A DNA stretch of 39,755 bases, taken from positions 1-39,755 of the forward strand of contig JBDTRY010000011.1 in NCBI GenBank assembly GCA_039931435.1. Direction: 5' to 3'. Below the pieces are notes generated by a model, which was not told where the DNA came from, made no database searches, and saw only the letters and a program-made list of their open reading frames with translations. How positions within the stretch are numbered: position 1 is the stretch's first letter; the number at the start of each line of letters is the position of its first letter. The translations under genes and the position numbers were made by a program. The stretch comes from JBDTRY01 sp039931435. GTDB taxonomy: Bacteria; Acidobacteriota; Thermoanaerobaculia; Gp7-AA8. This document shows, piece after piece, positions 28,826-37,813 of this stretch.

Positions 28826-30211
28826 TCACTCTGAGTTTTCTACCGGCTCTTCCCCGAGCTCGCTGGACGCTATCTGCTCCTTACCAGCCCAGCGGCGCAC
28901 GTAGAAAACCAGAATCCCGGCCGCGATGACAACCGCTCCGCCGATTCTGAATCCTTTCTCCGGCGAGACAACGATGTACGCCCACAGCCCGAGGGCGATG
29001 ACGGAAGGCAGCGGATAGAGCCACATCCGGAAAGGAATCTCCGATTTCGGTTTCCTCTGGCGGAGCATGATTGCCCCGACGATCTGGGCCATGAACGGGA
29101 TCACCGCCCTGATGGAGAGAATCGACTTCAACACGGTCTTCAGAGGGAGAAAGCAGAATACCGAGGCGATCAGACCAAGCGCTGCAACCGCAAACATCGG
29201 ATAGGCCTCGGTTGGATGCAGGCGGCCGAAGATCCGGAAGAAGTTTCCATCGCGCCCGGCGGCGAACAGAATCCTGGAGTAACCGAGCATGACGCTGAAG
29301 ATGGAGGCGAAGGCGGTCCAGAGGATGAACACCGTCACTACTCGGGCGACGCGGGAGCCGAGGAGGATACGGAGATAGTCGGAGACGATGGCCTTCGAAG
29401 TCATGGCCGCCTTCATGGGCAACACCGAAGTCAGGCAGGCGTTCATGGTGATGTAGATGGCAGCGATGGCCAGGATGGAGATCACGATGACGCGAGGCAC
29501 TGTGCGGCGCGCGTCGCGAACTTCCCCACCGATATTGGCGATGTTGTAATACCCGAGGTAGTCGTACACGGCGAAAATCAGAGCGATGCCCAGCCCATCG
29601 AATCCATGACCCTGATCTAGCCGTGGAGCACTCCAGAAAGTAAAGGACGAGAGTTTCAGGTGCGGAAGTCCGGCAGCGATTACGATCCCGAGCGTGCCCA
29701 TGACACCGACCCAGAGCAGCACCGAGAACCTGCCGATGGAATCGATCCGGCGCATGAGCAGGGCCATTGTCAGCAGGCAGAGAGCCGCAGCCAGAGGCCC
29801 GGGTGAGAAGGGAACCCCGGGGATGATGAACTCGAGGTAATGCGAAAAACCGATGGCGCCGGAGGCAATGGACAGAGGCGCGGAAATGATGATCTGGAAC
29901 AGGAAGAGAAACGAGAACAGCCTGCCCCAGCGCAGAGCCCCGTAGGACTCGCGGAGAAATACGTAGGAACCTCCGGAGGAAGGGAACTGCGAGGCCAGCT
30001 CCGCCGTGACCAGTCCGTCAGAAATGGCCAGCAATCCACCAAGAATCCAGGCGAGCATGCTTCGCGACCCGCCCATGGCCGTGAGAATGAAGGGGATGGT
30101 GATGAACGGCCCGATGCCCACCATCTCGATCATGTTGAGCGAGATTCCGCGCCAGAGGCCGATTTCGCGCCGGAGGGTGGACACTACAAAGGAATGTGAC
30201 ACGAAAACCAC
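28826..30211 (-). CDS. APC superfamily amino acid permease
   Basis: 461 residues with about twelve hydrophobic segments. The N-terminal GISLNMIEMVGIGPFITIPFIL and LASQFPSSGGSYVFLRE are typical of APC/LAT-like transporters, and GYYNIANIGGEVRDARRTVPR in the middle is a family signature. It probably imports or exchanges an amino acid across the inner membrane; substrate unknown. The start is uncertain: the frame opens at GTG 30211, with other GTG candidates at 30202 and beyond, none with a clear ribosome site. The C-terminus is a charged cytoplasmic tail. Confidence 0.9.
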   Translation of the reverse strand: MVFVSHSFVVSTLRREIGLWRGISLNMIEMVGIGPFITIPFILTAMGGSRSMLAWILGGLLAISDGLVTAELASQFPSSGGSYVFLRESYGALRWGRLFSFLFLFQIIISAPLSIASGAIGFSHYLEFIIPGVPFSPGPLAAALCLLTMALLMRRIDSIGRFSVLLWVGVMGTLGIVIAAGLPHLKLSSFTFWSAPRLDQGHGFDGLGIALIFAVYDYLGYYNIANIGGEVRDARRTVPRVIVISILAIAAIYITMNACLTSVLPMKAAMTSKAIVSDYLRILLGSRVARVVTVFILWTAFASIFSVMLGYSRILFAAGRDGNFFRIFGRLHPTEAYPMFAVAALGLIASVFCFLPLKTVLKSILSIRAVIPFMAQIVGAIMLRQRKPKSEIPFRMWLYPLPSVIALGLWAYIVVSPEKGFRIGGAVVIAAGILVFYVRRWAGKEQIASSELGEEPVENSE

Positions 30212-30320
30212 TCTCAGGCAATGAGAAGAAGTCTGCGTGGCGGTCGCTGTGAACGAATTGTTTCACCAGCACAGTGCTTGCTTGCATGCCACGGTCCCCC
30301 TCTCTACGATGCCCTTGCAT

Positions 30321-31997
30321 ATGAAGCTGCTCGTCTCCCATCCGATATTCGTGGCTGCTCTCGCCACGGTGCTCCTCCTCGGGGTCACTGCGCGGGAATC
30401 GCGGGCGCAGAGCGACGTTGTTTCAGAAACCATCGAGGTCCGGGTGGTGAACATCGACGTCGTGGTCACCGACCGCAAGGGTCACCGCGTGTCGGGGTTG
30501 AAGCAGGGAGACTTCGAGCTATTCGAGGGTAAGAAGCAGCAGGAGATCTCGAACTTTTCTGAAGTGCGGATCGAAAGCGACTACTCCCCACGGCTGCCGG
30601 AAGCATTGGACGCGGCGCCAGCATCGACCCCACCGCCGGGCCGGCGTTTCATCATTTTCGTCGACAACAGTTCCATTCATCCGTTTTCGCGGAACCGTGT
30701 TATCGCTTCCCTGCGGAAATTCATCGACTCGGAACTTCAACCGCAGGATCAGGTCATGCTCGCCACCTGGAACCACGGGCTGCAGATTCGAAACCGATTC
30801 TCGGCCGATCGCGCCGCACTGTCCTCAGCCCTCGGTGAGATCGCGGGCATGAATGGAGGCGCAGCCGCACTGCATTCGATGCGCGCCGACGCTGAAAGGG
30901 AACTGCAGAGCATCGTCGAGCAGGTTCGCGAAAAGACCATGTCCGCCTCGGACGGATATGCGACGGCTCTTTCCGTGGCTCGCGCCTACGGTGCCCGTCT
31001 GGCCGGCGACGAAAAGAATATGGTCTCCGGTCTTCAGGCACTGATGAGCACCGTGGCAGGCCGGCCCGAAAAAAAAGTGCTGGTATTCGTCGGGAAGAGC
31101 CTGCCCGTGAATCCGGGAGCGGAGCTATTTCAGTACATCGACGAGCAATTCGGCTCCCTCTTGCCGCCAGGCACATCTTCAATCACGACGCGGATGGAGA
31201 ACAACCAGAGCAAACTGCAGGAATCGCTGGTACGCAGCGCGAACGCCCAGGGGCTGACTCTCTATATGGTTTACGCGGACACGGGGAACAGCGCGGGCGT
31301 GGAATCGGCCAGTGCTCCCTCGGCGCTCGTTGAAGGCCTGGAACTGAGCAACAATTTCACTTCGTTCCAGCGCGTGGCCCAGATGACCGGCGGTCTTGCT
31401 TTCGGCAACAGCAACTCATTCGATTCCGCGTTCGCCGAGATCGCTGAAGATGCCGGATCGTATTACTCGCTGGGATACCACTCTGATCTGGCCGAGGGAG
31501 CGCGAGGCGTTCGGGTGACGGTCAGAACACCGGGCCTGCGGGTCCGGTCACGAGACAGTTTCGTCACGCGGTCGTTCGACGAGCAGATGGCCGACAGAGT
31601 CGTGGCCAACCTTTTCAGCGATGTCGGGGACAAGCAGATCATGGTCAAGGTTTCGGTCGGTGAACCGGTTCCGCAGAGCCGGGGCGTCGTCAGGATTCCT
31701 ATCGAAGTACGAATTCCGGCGGACGGATTCACACTGCTGCCGGGGCCGGAGGGGCTGGCCGGCGGATTCGCCGTCTATTTCGCCGTAGCCGACGAGGACG
31801 GCTCAATCTCGGCGGTGACGAAGCAGGGTCGCAGGTTGCGGTTGCCGGGCACGGATCCCGAGGTTTTGAAGGGCAAGTACTACACCTTCTCCACAGAGTT
31901 GCTGGTGAAGAAGAAGGACAGCATCCTCTCCGTTGCCGTGGTCGATCTCGTCTCCCATGAGACAGGCTACGACCGCTCGCATGTGACTCTGAATTGA
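30321..31997 (+). CDS. Secreted VWFA-related (Acidobacterial) domain protein
   Basis: About 558 residues. The signal peptide MKLLVSHPIFVAALATVLL ends near the ARA-like SRAQS site. Next comes the conserved EVRVVNIDVVVTDRKGHRVSGL segment, then a VWA domain opening FIIFVDNSSIHPF, in which the usual DxSxS metal site is altered to DNSSI. This matches the VWFA-related domain model described mainly from acidobacteria. The C-terminal region is beta-rich. An ATG at 30309 is an alternative start, as is the frame opening at 30237; none has a strong ribosome site. Ligand unknown. Confidence 0.9.
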   Translation: MKLLVSHPIFVAALATVLLLGVTARESRAQSDVVSETIEVRVVNIDVVVTDRKGHRVSGLKQGDFELFEGKKQQEISNFSEVRIESDYSPRLPEALDAAPASTPPPGRRFIIFVDNSSIHPFSRNRVIASLRKFIDSELQPQDQVMLATWNHGLQIRNRFSADRAALSSALGEIAGMNGGAAALHSMRADAERELQSIVEQVREKTMSASDGYATALSVARAYGARLAGDEKNMVSGLQALMSTVAGRPEKKVLVFVGKSLPVNPGAELFQYIDEQFGSLLPPGTSSITTRMENNQSKLQESLVRSANAQGLTLYMVYADTGNSAGVESASAPSALVEGLELSNNFTSFQRVAQMTGGLAFGNSNSFDSAFAEIAEDAGSYYSLGYHSDLAEGARGVRVTVRTPGLRVRSRDSFVTRSFDEQMADRVVANLFSDVGDKQIMVKVSVGEPVPQSRGVVRIPIEVRIPADGFTLLPGPEGLAGGFAVYFAVADEDGSISAVTKQGRRLRLPGTDPEVLKGKYYTFSTELLVKKKDSILSVAVVDLVSHETGYDRSHVTLN

Positions 31998-32035
31998 TTC
32001 CGGACGGAGCCCTGGATTGCCGCGACTGAGGGCAG

Positions 32036-32782
32036 CTACGACTCCGGCTTTCGGGCCACGATCGCGTCCGTTCGCTGAAAGAACAGCGGTCGCCACCACG
32101 CCCCAACAATAGCCATGCCGTGGCCGCGGAGAAACTTCAGGTACTCGGTGCCGTTTCGGATATCCATCAATGCCAGCCAGCCACCGGGCTTCAACACGCG
32201 AAGCATTTCTGTGAGCACCTTTTCTCGATCCGCGCGAGCGTGCAGATTGTGCACGACCAGACTGGATGTCACGACGTCAAACGAAGAATCGGGAAACGGC
32301 AATTCACGAGCGTCACCGTCTCTGAGATCCACTCGCTGGGCGAGGCCCTCTGCCTCGAGGTTGCGTCGTGTGGCGTCCGGGGAGTTTCCGGACTGATCGA
32401 CCGATCGCCACAGATCGATTCCGGTGACGTGACCACGGGCGAGGCGCCTGGCGACACCCACGAGCATCATCCCCCGGCCGCAGCCGACATCGAGCGCCTT
32501 CTCGTCGCCGCGCCACGTCAAGAGTTCCAGCATCCGGTCGCGCATTGCGAACTTGCCGGCTTTACTACTCCAGATCATGACAGCCGCGGTGAGGGCAAAG
32601 GAGAGTCCCGGCCAGAGCAGAGTCGCTGCCACCCGGGGCGCACGGTGCATGGAATCGAGCAGCAGGCTTCCGCCAATTCCAACCACGGCAATGATCACGA
32701 ATGTGAGCACCACGGGAGGGGCGTCGATTCCATAGTTCGGCTTCTGCGCGGAACGGGGGGCCCTGCTGTCGCCGGTGGTCAT
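32036..32782 (-). CDS. Membrane-anchored class I SAM-dependent methyltransferase
   Basis: 248 residues. Two N-terminal hydrophobic segments (about 24-44 and 50-72) would anchor it in the inner membrane. The soluble part is a Rossmann methyltransferase with motif I ALDVGCGRGMMLVGVA, an acidic ID(L) after the second strand, DARELPFPDSSFDVVTSS, and a late EMLRVLKPGGWLALMDI. The acceptor is unknown; membrane anchoring suggests a lipid or quinone-like substrate, by inference only. The next gene on the same strand starts upstream at 33622, with about 33 bases between them. Confidence 0.9.
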   Translation of the reverse strand: MTTGDSRAPRSAQKPNYGIDAPPVVLTFVIIAVVGIGGSLLLDSMHRAPRVAATLLWPGLSFALTAAVMIWSSKAGKFAMRDRMLELLTWRGDEKALDVGCGRGMMLVGVARRLARGHVTGIDLWRSVDQSGNSPDATRRNLEAEGLAQRVDLRDGDARELPFPDSSFDVVTSSLVVHNLHARADREKVLTEMLRVLKPGGWLALMDIRNGTEYLKFLRGHGMAIVGAWWRPLFFQRTDAIVARKPES

Positions 32783-32815
32783 GTTCTGAGTTCACTCCGC
32801 ATTGATTCGCTGAGG

Positions 32816-33622
32816 TTACACCAACAGATTGCCTCGATGGATGGTCACGGCCTGCCCGCTGAGAACAACCCGCGAATCATGAACCGAACCGCGCATGCGC
32901 CCACCTCGCCGGGATAGCTGGCGTCCCTCGAGCGGATCACGACCCAGTCGCGATTTCCAGAACGGGAAGAGGCTGCAGTGCGCCACGCCGGTTACGGGAT
33001 CTTCCCTGATGCCGTGATAAGCAGCGAAATAGCGCGAGACAAAATCGCTCTCCTCGCTCTGGGAACGGGCAGTTATGATCACTCCTGCCGGAATTTTTTG
33101 AAGCGTGGCGAAGTCCGGTTGCACTGCCGCCACGGCCTGCTCGGATTCCAGCTCGATGAGGTAGTCAAAATCAGCGAGCGCACGCTCCGGCGTGACGAAG
33201 GTTCGCAGCGCCGCCGTGCCGAGCGCAGCGAGAAGCTCTGCTGGAACGGAATCCTCCCGGACGACGATGGCCGGAAAATCAAGATGAATCCACCCTTCGT
33301 CGAGCTTCGCAGTGAGCACACCGCTACGTGTATGAAATCGCGCCATCTCATTCCTGGCCAGGCGCCCCGTTTCCCAGAGAGTATGTGCGGAGGCCAGGGT
33401 GGCGTGACCACACAACGGAACCTCCAGCCCGGGAGTAAACCAGCGCAGGCCGAACGCGTCGTCCTCTCTGATGACAAAGGCCGTCTCGGAAAGATTCATC
33501 TCGGCAGCCACCTTCTGCATCCACTCGGGTGAGGCTGGCTCCTCGAGCAGAACGACGGCCGCAGGATTCCCCGTAAACGGCGCTGAAGCGAAGGCATCGA
33601 CATGAAAAATTTCCAGTGGCAT
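32816..33622 (-). CDS. PhzF family isomerase/epimerase
   Basis: 268 residues from the ATG at 33622. The family start MPLEIFHVDAFASAPFTGNPAAVVLL is intact, the catalytic glutamate lies in NLSETAFV, and the second-domain motif reads EDPVTGVAHCSLFPFW in place of the common EDPVTGSAH. PhzF-like enzymes are diaminopimelate-epimerase-fold isomerases of mostly unknown substrate; only a few act in phenazine synthesis, and no phenazine genes are here. An open frame runs on to 33739 but crosses the repeat and is rejected. It probably shares a transcript with the downstream methyltransferase. Confidence 0.92.
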   Translation of the reverse strand: MPLEIFHVDAFASAPFTGNPAAVVLLEEPASPEWMQKVAAEMNLSETAFVIREDDAFGLRWFTPGLEVPLCGHATLASAHTLWETGRLARNEMARFHTRSGVLTAKLDEGWIHLDFPAIVVREDSVPAELLAALGTAALRTFVTPERALADFDYLIELESEQAVAAVQPDFATLQKIPAGVIITARSQSEESDFVSRYFAAYHGIREDPVTGVAHCSLFPFWKSRLGRDPLEGRQLSRRGGRMRGSVHDSRVVLSGQAVTIHRGNLLV

Positions 33623-33686
33623 GGCCGGAATGGTATCTCCCCCGATGCTCACGGGGAAAGTCTCGGAGCGTCGAGCGAACGATTCC

Positions 33687-33802
33687 GTCATCCTGAGCGT
33701 CGAGCGAAGGATCTCTTCTACCTTCCCGGTTGCCACCACTCATGAAATTCCTTTCCTCGTTGAAGAGATCCTTCGCTCGCTGCGCTCCCTCAGAATGTCA
33801 AC
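33687..33802 (+). repeat. Asymmetric intergenic palindromic repeat, copy 3
   Basis: Left arm GTCATCCTGAGCGTCGAGCG and AAGGATCTCTTC, right arm GAAGAGATCCTTCGCTCGC ending CTCAGAATGTCAAC; same orientation as the others. It occupies the divergent gap between the PhzF and DinB-like genes. Twenty-odd bases before it (33664-33686) resemble a decayed left arm (GGAGCGTCGAGCGAACG), like the half copy at 4985. The last bases of the right arm are mutated relative to GGATGAC. Confidence 0.85.
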
Positions 33803-33868
33803 AGTTCACAGCCCGAAAAACCGAGGCGCGTGTCACCATGAACAGTGGCACATCTATCAGGAGAACAA

Positions 33869-34351
33869 ATGGACGAACATACTCAATACATCGCGCGGCT
33901 TTTCCGCTACGACGACTGGGCGAATCGGGAGGTCCTTGCTTCGCTGAGGAAAACGGAGACACTCCCCGAAAAGTCGATGCGGCTGATCGAGCACATCATC
34001 GGTACCGAGTTCACATGGCTGGCGCGCCTTCAGGGAGAGCGCGCCACACTGGCGGTCTGGCCGCAGCTGGGGCTCGACGAATGCGCTGCGCAACTGGACG
34101 AGTTGTCGGTGCTCTGGGGAAGCTACCTTCCGTCACTGGACCGCGCCGCTCTGGACCGGATCGTGCGCTACGTGAATTCAAAAGGGGAGACGTTCGAATC
34201 GCGGTGTAACGACATCCTCACCCACGTGGTCATCCATTCCGGCTATCACCGGGGGCAGATCGCGGCGAATCTGCGCGCCGAGGGTGAAGAGACTCCAAAC
34301 ACGGACTTCATTCACGCCGTGCGGCAGAACAAGATCGATCCGCCTTCGTAG
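33869..34351 (+). CDS. DinB-like four-helix metalloprotein
   Basis: 160 residues. The DinB/YfiT fold is indicated by an N-terminal YDDWANREVLASL, LIEHIIGTEFTWLARLQG with the first metal-ligand histidine, and HVVIHSGYHRGQIAANLR with two more. The ligand triad is complete, so a metal site is likely. Members include thiol S-transferases and enzymes of unknown function; the reaction here cannot be assigned. AGGAG lies six bases before the ATG at 33869; the frame opening at 33845 has no such site. Confidence 0.92.
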   Translation: MDEHTQYIARLFRYDDWANREVLASLRKTETLPEKSMRLIEHIIGTEFTWLARLQGERATLAVWPQLGLDECAAQLDELSVLWGSYLPSLDRAALDRIVRYVNSKGETFESRCNDILTHVVIHSGYHRGQIAANLRAEGEETPNTDFIHAVRQNKIDPPS

Positions 34352-34460
34352 ATCCGCATGGCATGAGGCCGTCAACCTGGGGTGATTTCGAGATTCAATT
34401 CGGATCACGTCCGATCGGTACTGGCCGACGCCGGCCCCACGAGAAAAACCTCAGCTCAAG

Positions 34461-34487
34461 AAAAAAGACAGGAGAAAAACTCCTGTC
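34461..34487 (-). terminator. Intrinsic terminator of the ferredoxin gene
   Basis: Perfect 8-bp stem GACAGGAG / CTCCTGTC around an A5 loop (34467-34487), with a six-T tract on the minus strand (plus A at 34461-34466). It lies 28 bases downstream of the ferredoxin stop. Confidence 0.93.
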
Positions 34488-34515
34488 CTCGTCTGTCTAT
34501 GAATGTCGGCCGGGC

Positions 34516-34791
34516 CTAGGAGTCAGGAGTGGCATACCCGTAATGCTCGTCGTTGGTCTTGATATAGTTCTGCCACTTCTCCGGCACGAGATCTTCCGGA
34601 AAGATAGCCTGGACCGGACATGCCGGCTCGCACGCACCGCAGTCGATGCAGACCTCGCGGTCGATGTATAGCATCGGCGCTCCCTCGAAGTCAGCTTCGT
34701 CTTTTCGAGGGTGAATGCAGTCGACCGGACAGACATCGACGCAGGCCGTGTCTTTTGTCCCGATGCATGGTTCGGTAATGATGTACGTCAT
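34516..34791 (-). CDS. fdxA: Seven-iron (3Fe-4S/4Fe-4S) FdxA-type ferredoxin
   Basis: 91 residues. C9, C17, C21 and C58 fit the 3Fe-4S set, while C25, C48, C51 and C54 fit the 4Fe-4S set. The family text EPCIGTKDTACVDVCPVDCI and DCGACEPACPVQAI is close to mycobacterial and Thermus FdxA. A small insertion (around KDEADFEG) lengthens the loop between the cluster motifs. It carries low-potential electrons in the cytoplasm. GGAGG lies five bases before the ATG, and an intrinsic terminator follows. It is divergent from the PH/SHOCT gene. Confidence 0.95.
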   Translation of the reverse strand: MTYIITEPCIGTKDTACVDVCPVDCIHPRKDEADFEGAPMLYIDREVCIDCGACEPACPVQAIFPEDLVPEKWQNYIKTNDEHYGYATPDS

Positions 34792-34942
34792 TGCCCCTCC
34801 CAGAAATGTGTTAACGGTAACGCTATCATGGGCGAACGTCCGCAGAAAGAGTTCGTGACGTACCACCACCGTTGGGAGTGGTCCCGGAAGCAGGGCTCGA
34901 GTGAGCGGCACCACGCTCAACCAGCGAGCGAGGAGAGAGAAA

Positions 34943-35557
34943 ATGGGTTCGATTCAAAGTCAGCTGCAACCCGGCGAGAAAATTCTCTACCGTACGCAGC
35001 CCACACGCGTGGGCCTCTATACAGGCGCCATCCTCCTGGTGTTCGTAGCCCTTGCCGCTGCCGCCACTTTTGAACAGACCGGCGAAGGGATCTGGGTCGT
35101 CGTCGGAGGGCTTCTTGGCGCTGCCCTTCTGCTCTCGGTGATCCGAGAGTGGATCGTCGTCCAGTCCAACCATTACTTGCTCACCGACCGGCGGGTGATG
35201 AAGCAATCGGGCATCGTCTCAAAACGCTCGGTCACGGCCTACCTCGACAAGCTGAACAACGTCGATCACACCATCACCCTCTGGGGTCGAATTCTCGGAT
35301 ATGGAGATGTGGAGGTCGATACGGCCAGCGAAACCGGCGTGACGGTCTTCGCCAGAGTACCCCGGCCGATCGAGTTCCAGCGGGCCATCCTCAGCGCCGC
35401 CGACAACTATCGCAGCCACGGCTTTGCACCCCAGGCGGCCTCGCCGCAAACCACGGGAGCGGACCGCCTGCGACAGTTGAAATCTCTGCTCGACGACGGA
35501 CTGATTTCGGCCGAGGAGTTCGAGGAACGGCGGAAAGAAATCGTGGCCGGGCTGTAG
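34943..35557 (+). CDS. Membrane PH-domain (bPH2/YdbS-like) protein with C-terminal SHOCT motif
   Basis: 204 residues. Two N-terminal hydrophobic segments (about 25-45 and 50-70) precede a bacterial PH domain (about 75-150) with YLLTDRRVMKQSGIVSKRS and LDKLNNVDHTITLWGRILGYGDV, as in YdbS/YdbT-type proteins. The last 33 residues, ADRLRQLKSLLDDGLISAEEFEE and beyond, are a SHOCT motif. Function is unknown; SHOCT motifs often accompany membrane proteins. GAGGAGAG precedes the ATG at 34943, which beats the longer frame to 34901. It ends 12 bases from the greA stop (convergent). Confidence 0.9.
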   Translation: MGSIQSQLQPGEKILYRTQPTRVGLYTGAILLVFVALAAAATFEQTGEGIWVVVGGLLGAALLLSVIREWIVVQSNHYLLTDRRVMKQSGIVSKRSVTAYLDKLNNVDHTITLWGRILGYGDVEVDTASETGVTVFARVPRPIEFQRAILSAADNYRSHGFAPQAASPQTTGADRLRQLKSLLDDGLISAEEFEERRKEIVAGL

Positions 35558-35569
35558 CCGCAAGGCGGG

Positions 35570-37654
35570 CTACTCTCTCGCGCTTTCCTCGGAAAATTTT
35601 CCGATGGAAACGATCTCGTAGTCGTTGCCCATGAACGAGGCAATTTCACCTGGCCGTTTCCCGATCAGAGCCTTGGCCACTTCCGACTGGTTCGAATAAA
35701 CGCCGCGCTCGGGGGCGGACTCCCAGGGCCCGAGGATGGTCACTTCGCGATGCTCATCGCCATTACGGATTGATACCCGCGTGCCGATGCGAACCTCGGA
35801 CGTATCGATCTGGTCGGGCTCGAGCACGCGAGCACGGGTCAGCTCCGCCAGCAACTGCCCCACGCGTGCGGACAGATACTCAGCACGTTGCCGGGCCGCC
35901 TTGTACTCGAAGTTTTCGCGAAGGTCGCCCATCTCCCGCGCCTCCTGCAGTGCCCTTGAATTTGCCGGGATCTCCACCTTGCGCAGATTTTCCAGTTCAT
36001 CTCGCTTGGCCTGCAGACCGTCAGCCGTGGCGTAGAACGGTTCTGCCTGCGGCTCACGAAGCGACGGATACTTCATCAGCGCCGCCGCCCGGATGTTCTC
36101 CCGGCGATACTCTTCCAGCGAACCGAATCGCTCCAGTCCCTCGGAGAGCTTCCGGGCCTGCTCCTCGTTGTCCGTCTTCATGATGATCTGAATGGCCAGG
36201 CCGCCCTTGTCGAAGAACTCCTTCATCCGACCGCGCAGGGTGCCGAACTCGTCGCTGCTCAAGGCCTCCAGCATCTGAAAAAGAAGCGCGTAGCCGCCAC
36301 GCTCTCCCGGTTCGTCGCCGTCAGCAAGACGGCGGCAGTACCAGTAGAAGGCTCGCGGATGGCGGCGTGGATAGCGAAGCGTCTCGTCGATCAAACGGGT
36401 GCGGACTTCAGCGTTTTCATCACCGAGAAGGTCGATGATCACAGTGAGCACGCGCGGGTCGTCTTCGAGAAAGAAGAGTTCGCCCATCACCTTCTGCCAT
36501 TCCGGATGCCTGGCGTGGACCGTTTGAATGGCGCGTTCGCGAAGAGCGCGATCGGGAATGGCAGCGATCACCCGGGAGGCAACCGGCGAGGTGAGGAGAT
36601 CGTCCGGGCCGAGCTCGCTCTCGTAGCTGCCGGGCAGTTTTTCCAAAACGGTAAGAATCTCCCACGAAAGTGCCGGATCACTCTGGGCCACCCTCGCTGC
36701 CTCACTGGCCAGCGTGGAAGAGAAGTCGTTGGCCAGGGCATCGTTGCGAGCGCTGTGTTTTCGTGCAATGTCCAGTTTGGACCGGAGCTCGGCGCGGTCG
36801 AAGTCGCGACGGATGGTGTCTTCAGCCGCTTCGCTGGACTCATTCCACGAGTACGTCGCCCGCGCCCCCTTTCCGCTGATGACGATCTGCGGGTGCTTGC
36901 GCGCCGCGGTCCACCAGGAACTCCATTTCGAATCCGGAATCACCCCGGTCATGGCGTCCTTGACCTCGCTTGCGGACATGGATCGTGCGAAACTCTGAAG
37001 AAGGCCGGCGAACGTCTCAGTCTGTGAGGACAGAGCCATCTTCGTGAGCTTCTCGGGGTTGTCGATTTTGTCGCGAAGCAGATGGCCCACGGGAATCGGC
37101 GTGAGAAACTTCTGTGCCGCGCCCAGGGGTACCGACACTCTTTTTTCTTTTTCGAAATCGAGCCGGCAAACGCTCAGCGGGAGATTCAGCTCTGTAACCA
37201 CACCCACGCCGCGGCCGGCCATGAAGTAGACCTCACCCCGATCATAAAGAAGCGCTGTCTCGATTTTCTCGGCCTTCTCAATGGCGCTGGCGCTGGTGTC
37301 GGAGAAATCGACGAAGTCCATCACCCGATGAAAGCTGGGGCGATCGGAGTAGGTTCGGGTAATCGCTTCCTGGAGATCGCCGCGGAAGGTATTGGGCTGC
37401 CGGGCCAGACGAGCCAGCTCCTTGAGAACGGCCAGACGTTGCGTCCAGAGACCACGCTCCTTCAGAGTGTCGGCGAGCAGTCCCAGCAGGGCGTCAGCGC
37501 GGGAACGTTCTTCGGACTTGCGCAGGAGCTTTGCGGTGGTGATGAAGTCTTCGGCGTTGGATGGATCGGACTCGAGCCGGGCCAGCCACCGCGCCTCTAC
37601 ATCCTCAAACTTCTTCTGGTCAATCAGTGACTTCGCTTCGCTCGTCAGCGTCAA
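35570..37654 (-). CDS. greA: Long GreA-type transcription factor with N-terminal helical and CarD-like segments
   Basis: 694 residues, about four times a normal GreA. The last 155 (about 540-694) are a full GreA/GreB unit. Its coiled-coil tip GDLRENFEYKAA keeps the acidic pair used for transcript cleavage, and the FKBP-like domain ends FMGNDYEIVSIGKF. Residues about 1-130 look like a TPR-like helical array; about 135-195 (RGEVYFMAGRGVGVVTELN, VSVPLGAAQKFLTP) resemble a CarD/TRCF RNA-polymerase-interaction module. The middle is helical repeats. Chlamydial GreA has a similar overall length. The TTG at 37654 has GGAGG seven bases upstream; the ATG-led frame to 37723 does not. Confidence 0.9.
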   Translation of the reverse strand: MTLTSEAKSLIDQKKFEDVEARWLARLESDPSNAEDFITTAKLLRKSEERSRADALLGLLADTLKERGLWTQRLAVLKELARLARQPNTFRGDLQEAITRTYSDRPSFHRVMDFVDFSDTSASAIEKAEKIETALLYDRGEVYFMAGRGVGVVTELNLPLSVCRLDFEKEKRVSVPLGAAQKFLTPIPVGHLLRDKIDNPEKLTKMALSSQTETFAGLLQSFARSMSASEVKDAMTGVIPDSKWSSWWTAARKHPQIVISGKGARATYSWNESSEAAEDTIRRDFDRAELRSKLDIARKHSARNDALANDFSSTLASEAARVAQSDPALSWEILTVLEKLPGSYESELGPDDLLTSPVASRVIAAIPDRALRERAIQTVHARHPEWQKVMGELFFLEDDPRVLTVIIDLLGDENAEVRTRLIDETLRYPRRHPRAFYWYCRRLADGDEPGERGGYALLFQMLEALSSDEFGTLRGRMKEFFDKGGLAIQIIMKTDNEEQARKLSEGLERFGSLEEYRRENIRAAALMKYPSLREPQAEPFYATADGLQAKRDELENLRKVEIPANSRALQEAREMGDLRENFEYKAARQRAEYLSARVGQLLAELTRARVLEPDQIDTSEVRIGTRVSIRNGDEHREVTILGPWESAPERGVYSNQSEVAKALIGKRPGEIASFMGNDYEIVSIGKFSEESARE

Positions 37655-37813
37655 TCCCGAACCTCCGCTATTGAAAGAAACCAGCCGGTGCGAGCAGACT
37701 CGCGACCAGCCCCCACTGGCCACAAAGGCACCGGTGACCGGTACAGGGGGGCCGTCGGGGAGTGAGAGGATAACGGAAGGGCGCCGTTTACGCCACCGGC
37801 GGCGTGAGGCCTG

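Noticed and set aside
32816..33622. Phenazine biosynthesis role for the PhzF-like gene
   Set aside because: No other phenazine genes are near, and most PhzF homologues have other or unknown roles.
37655..37813. GC-rich partial inverted repeats between the orphan gene and greA
   Set aside because: Stems are imperfect and there is no T-tract, so no terminator or attenuator is claimed.
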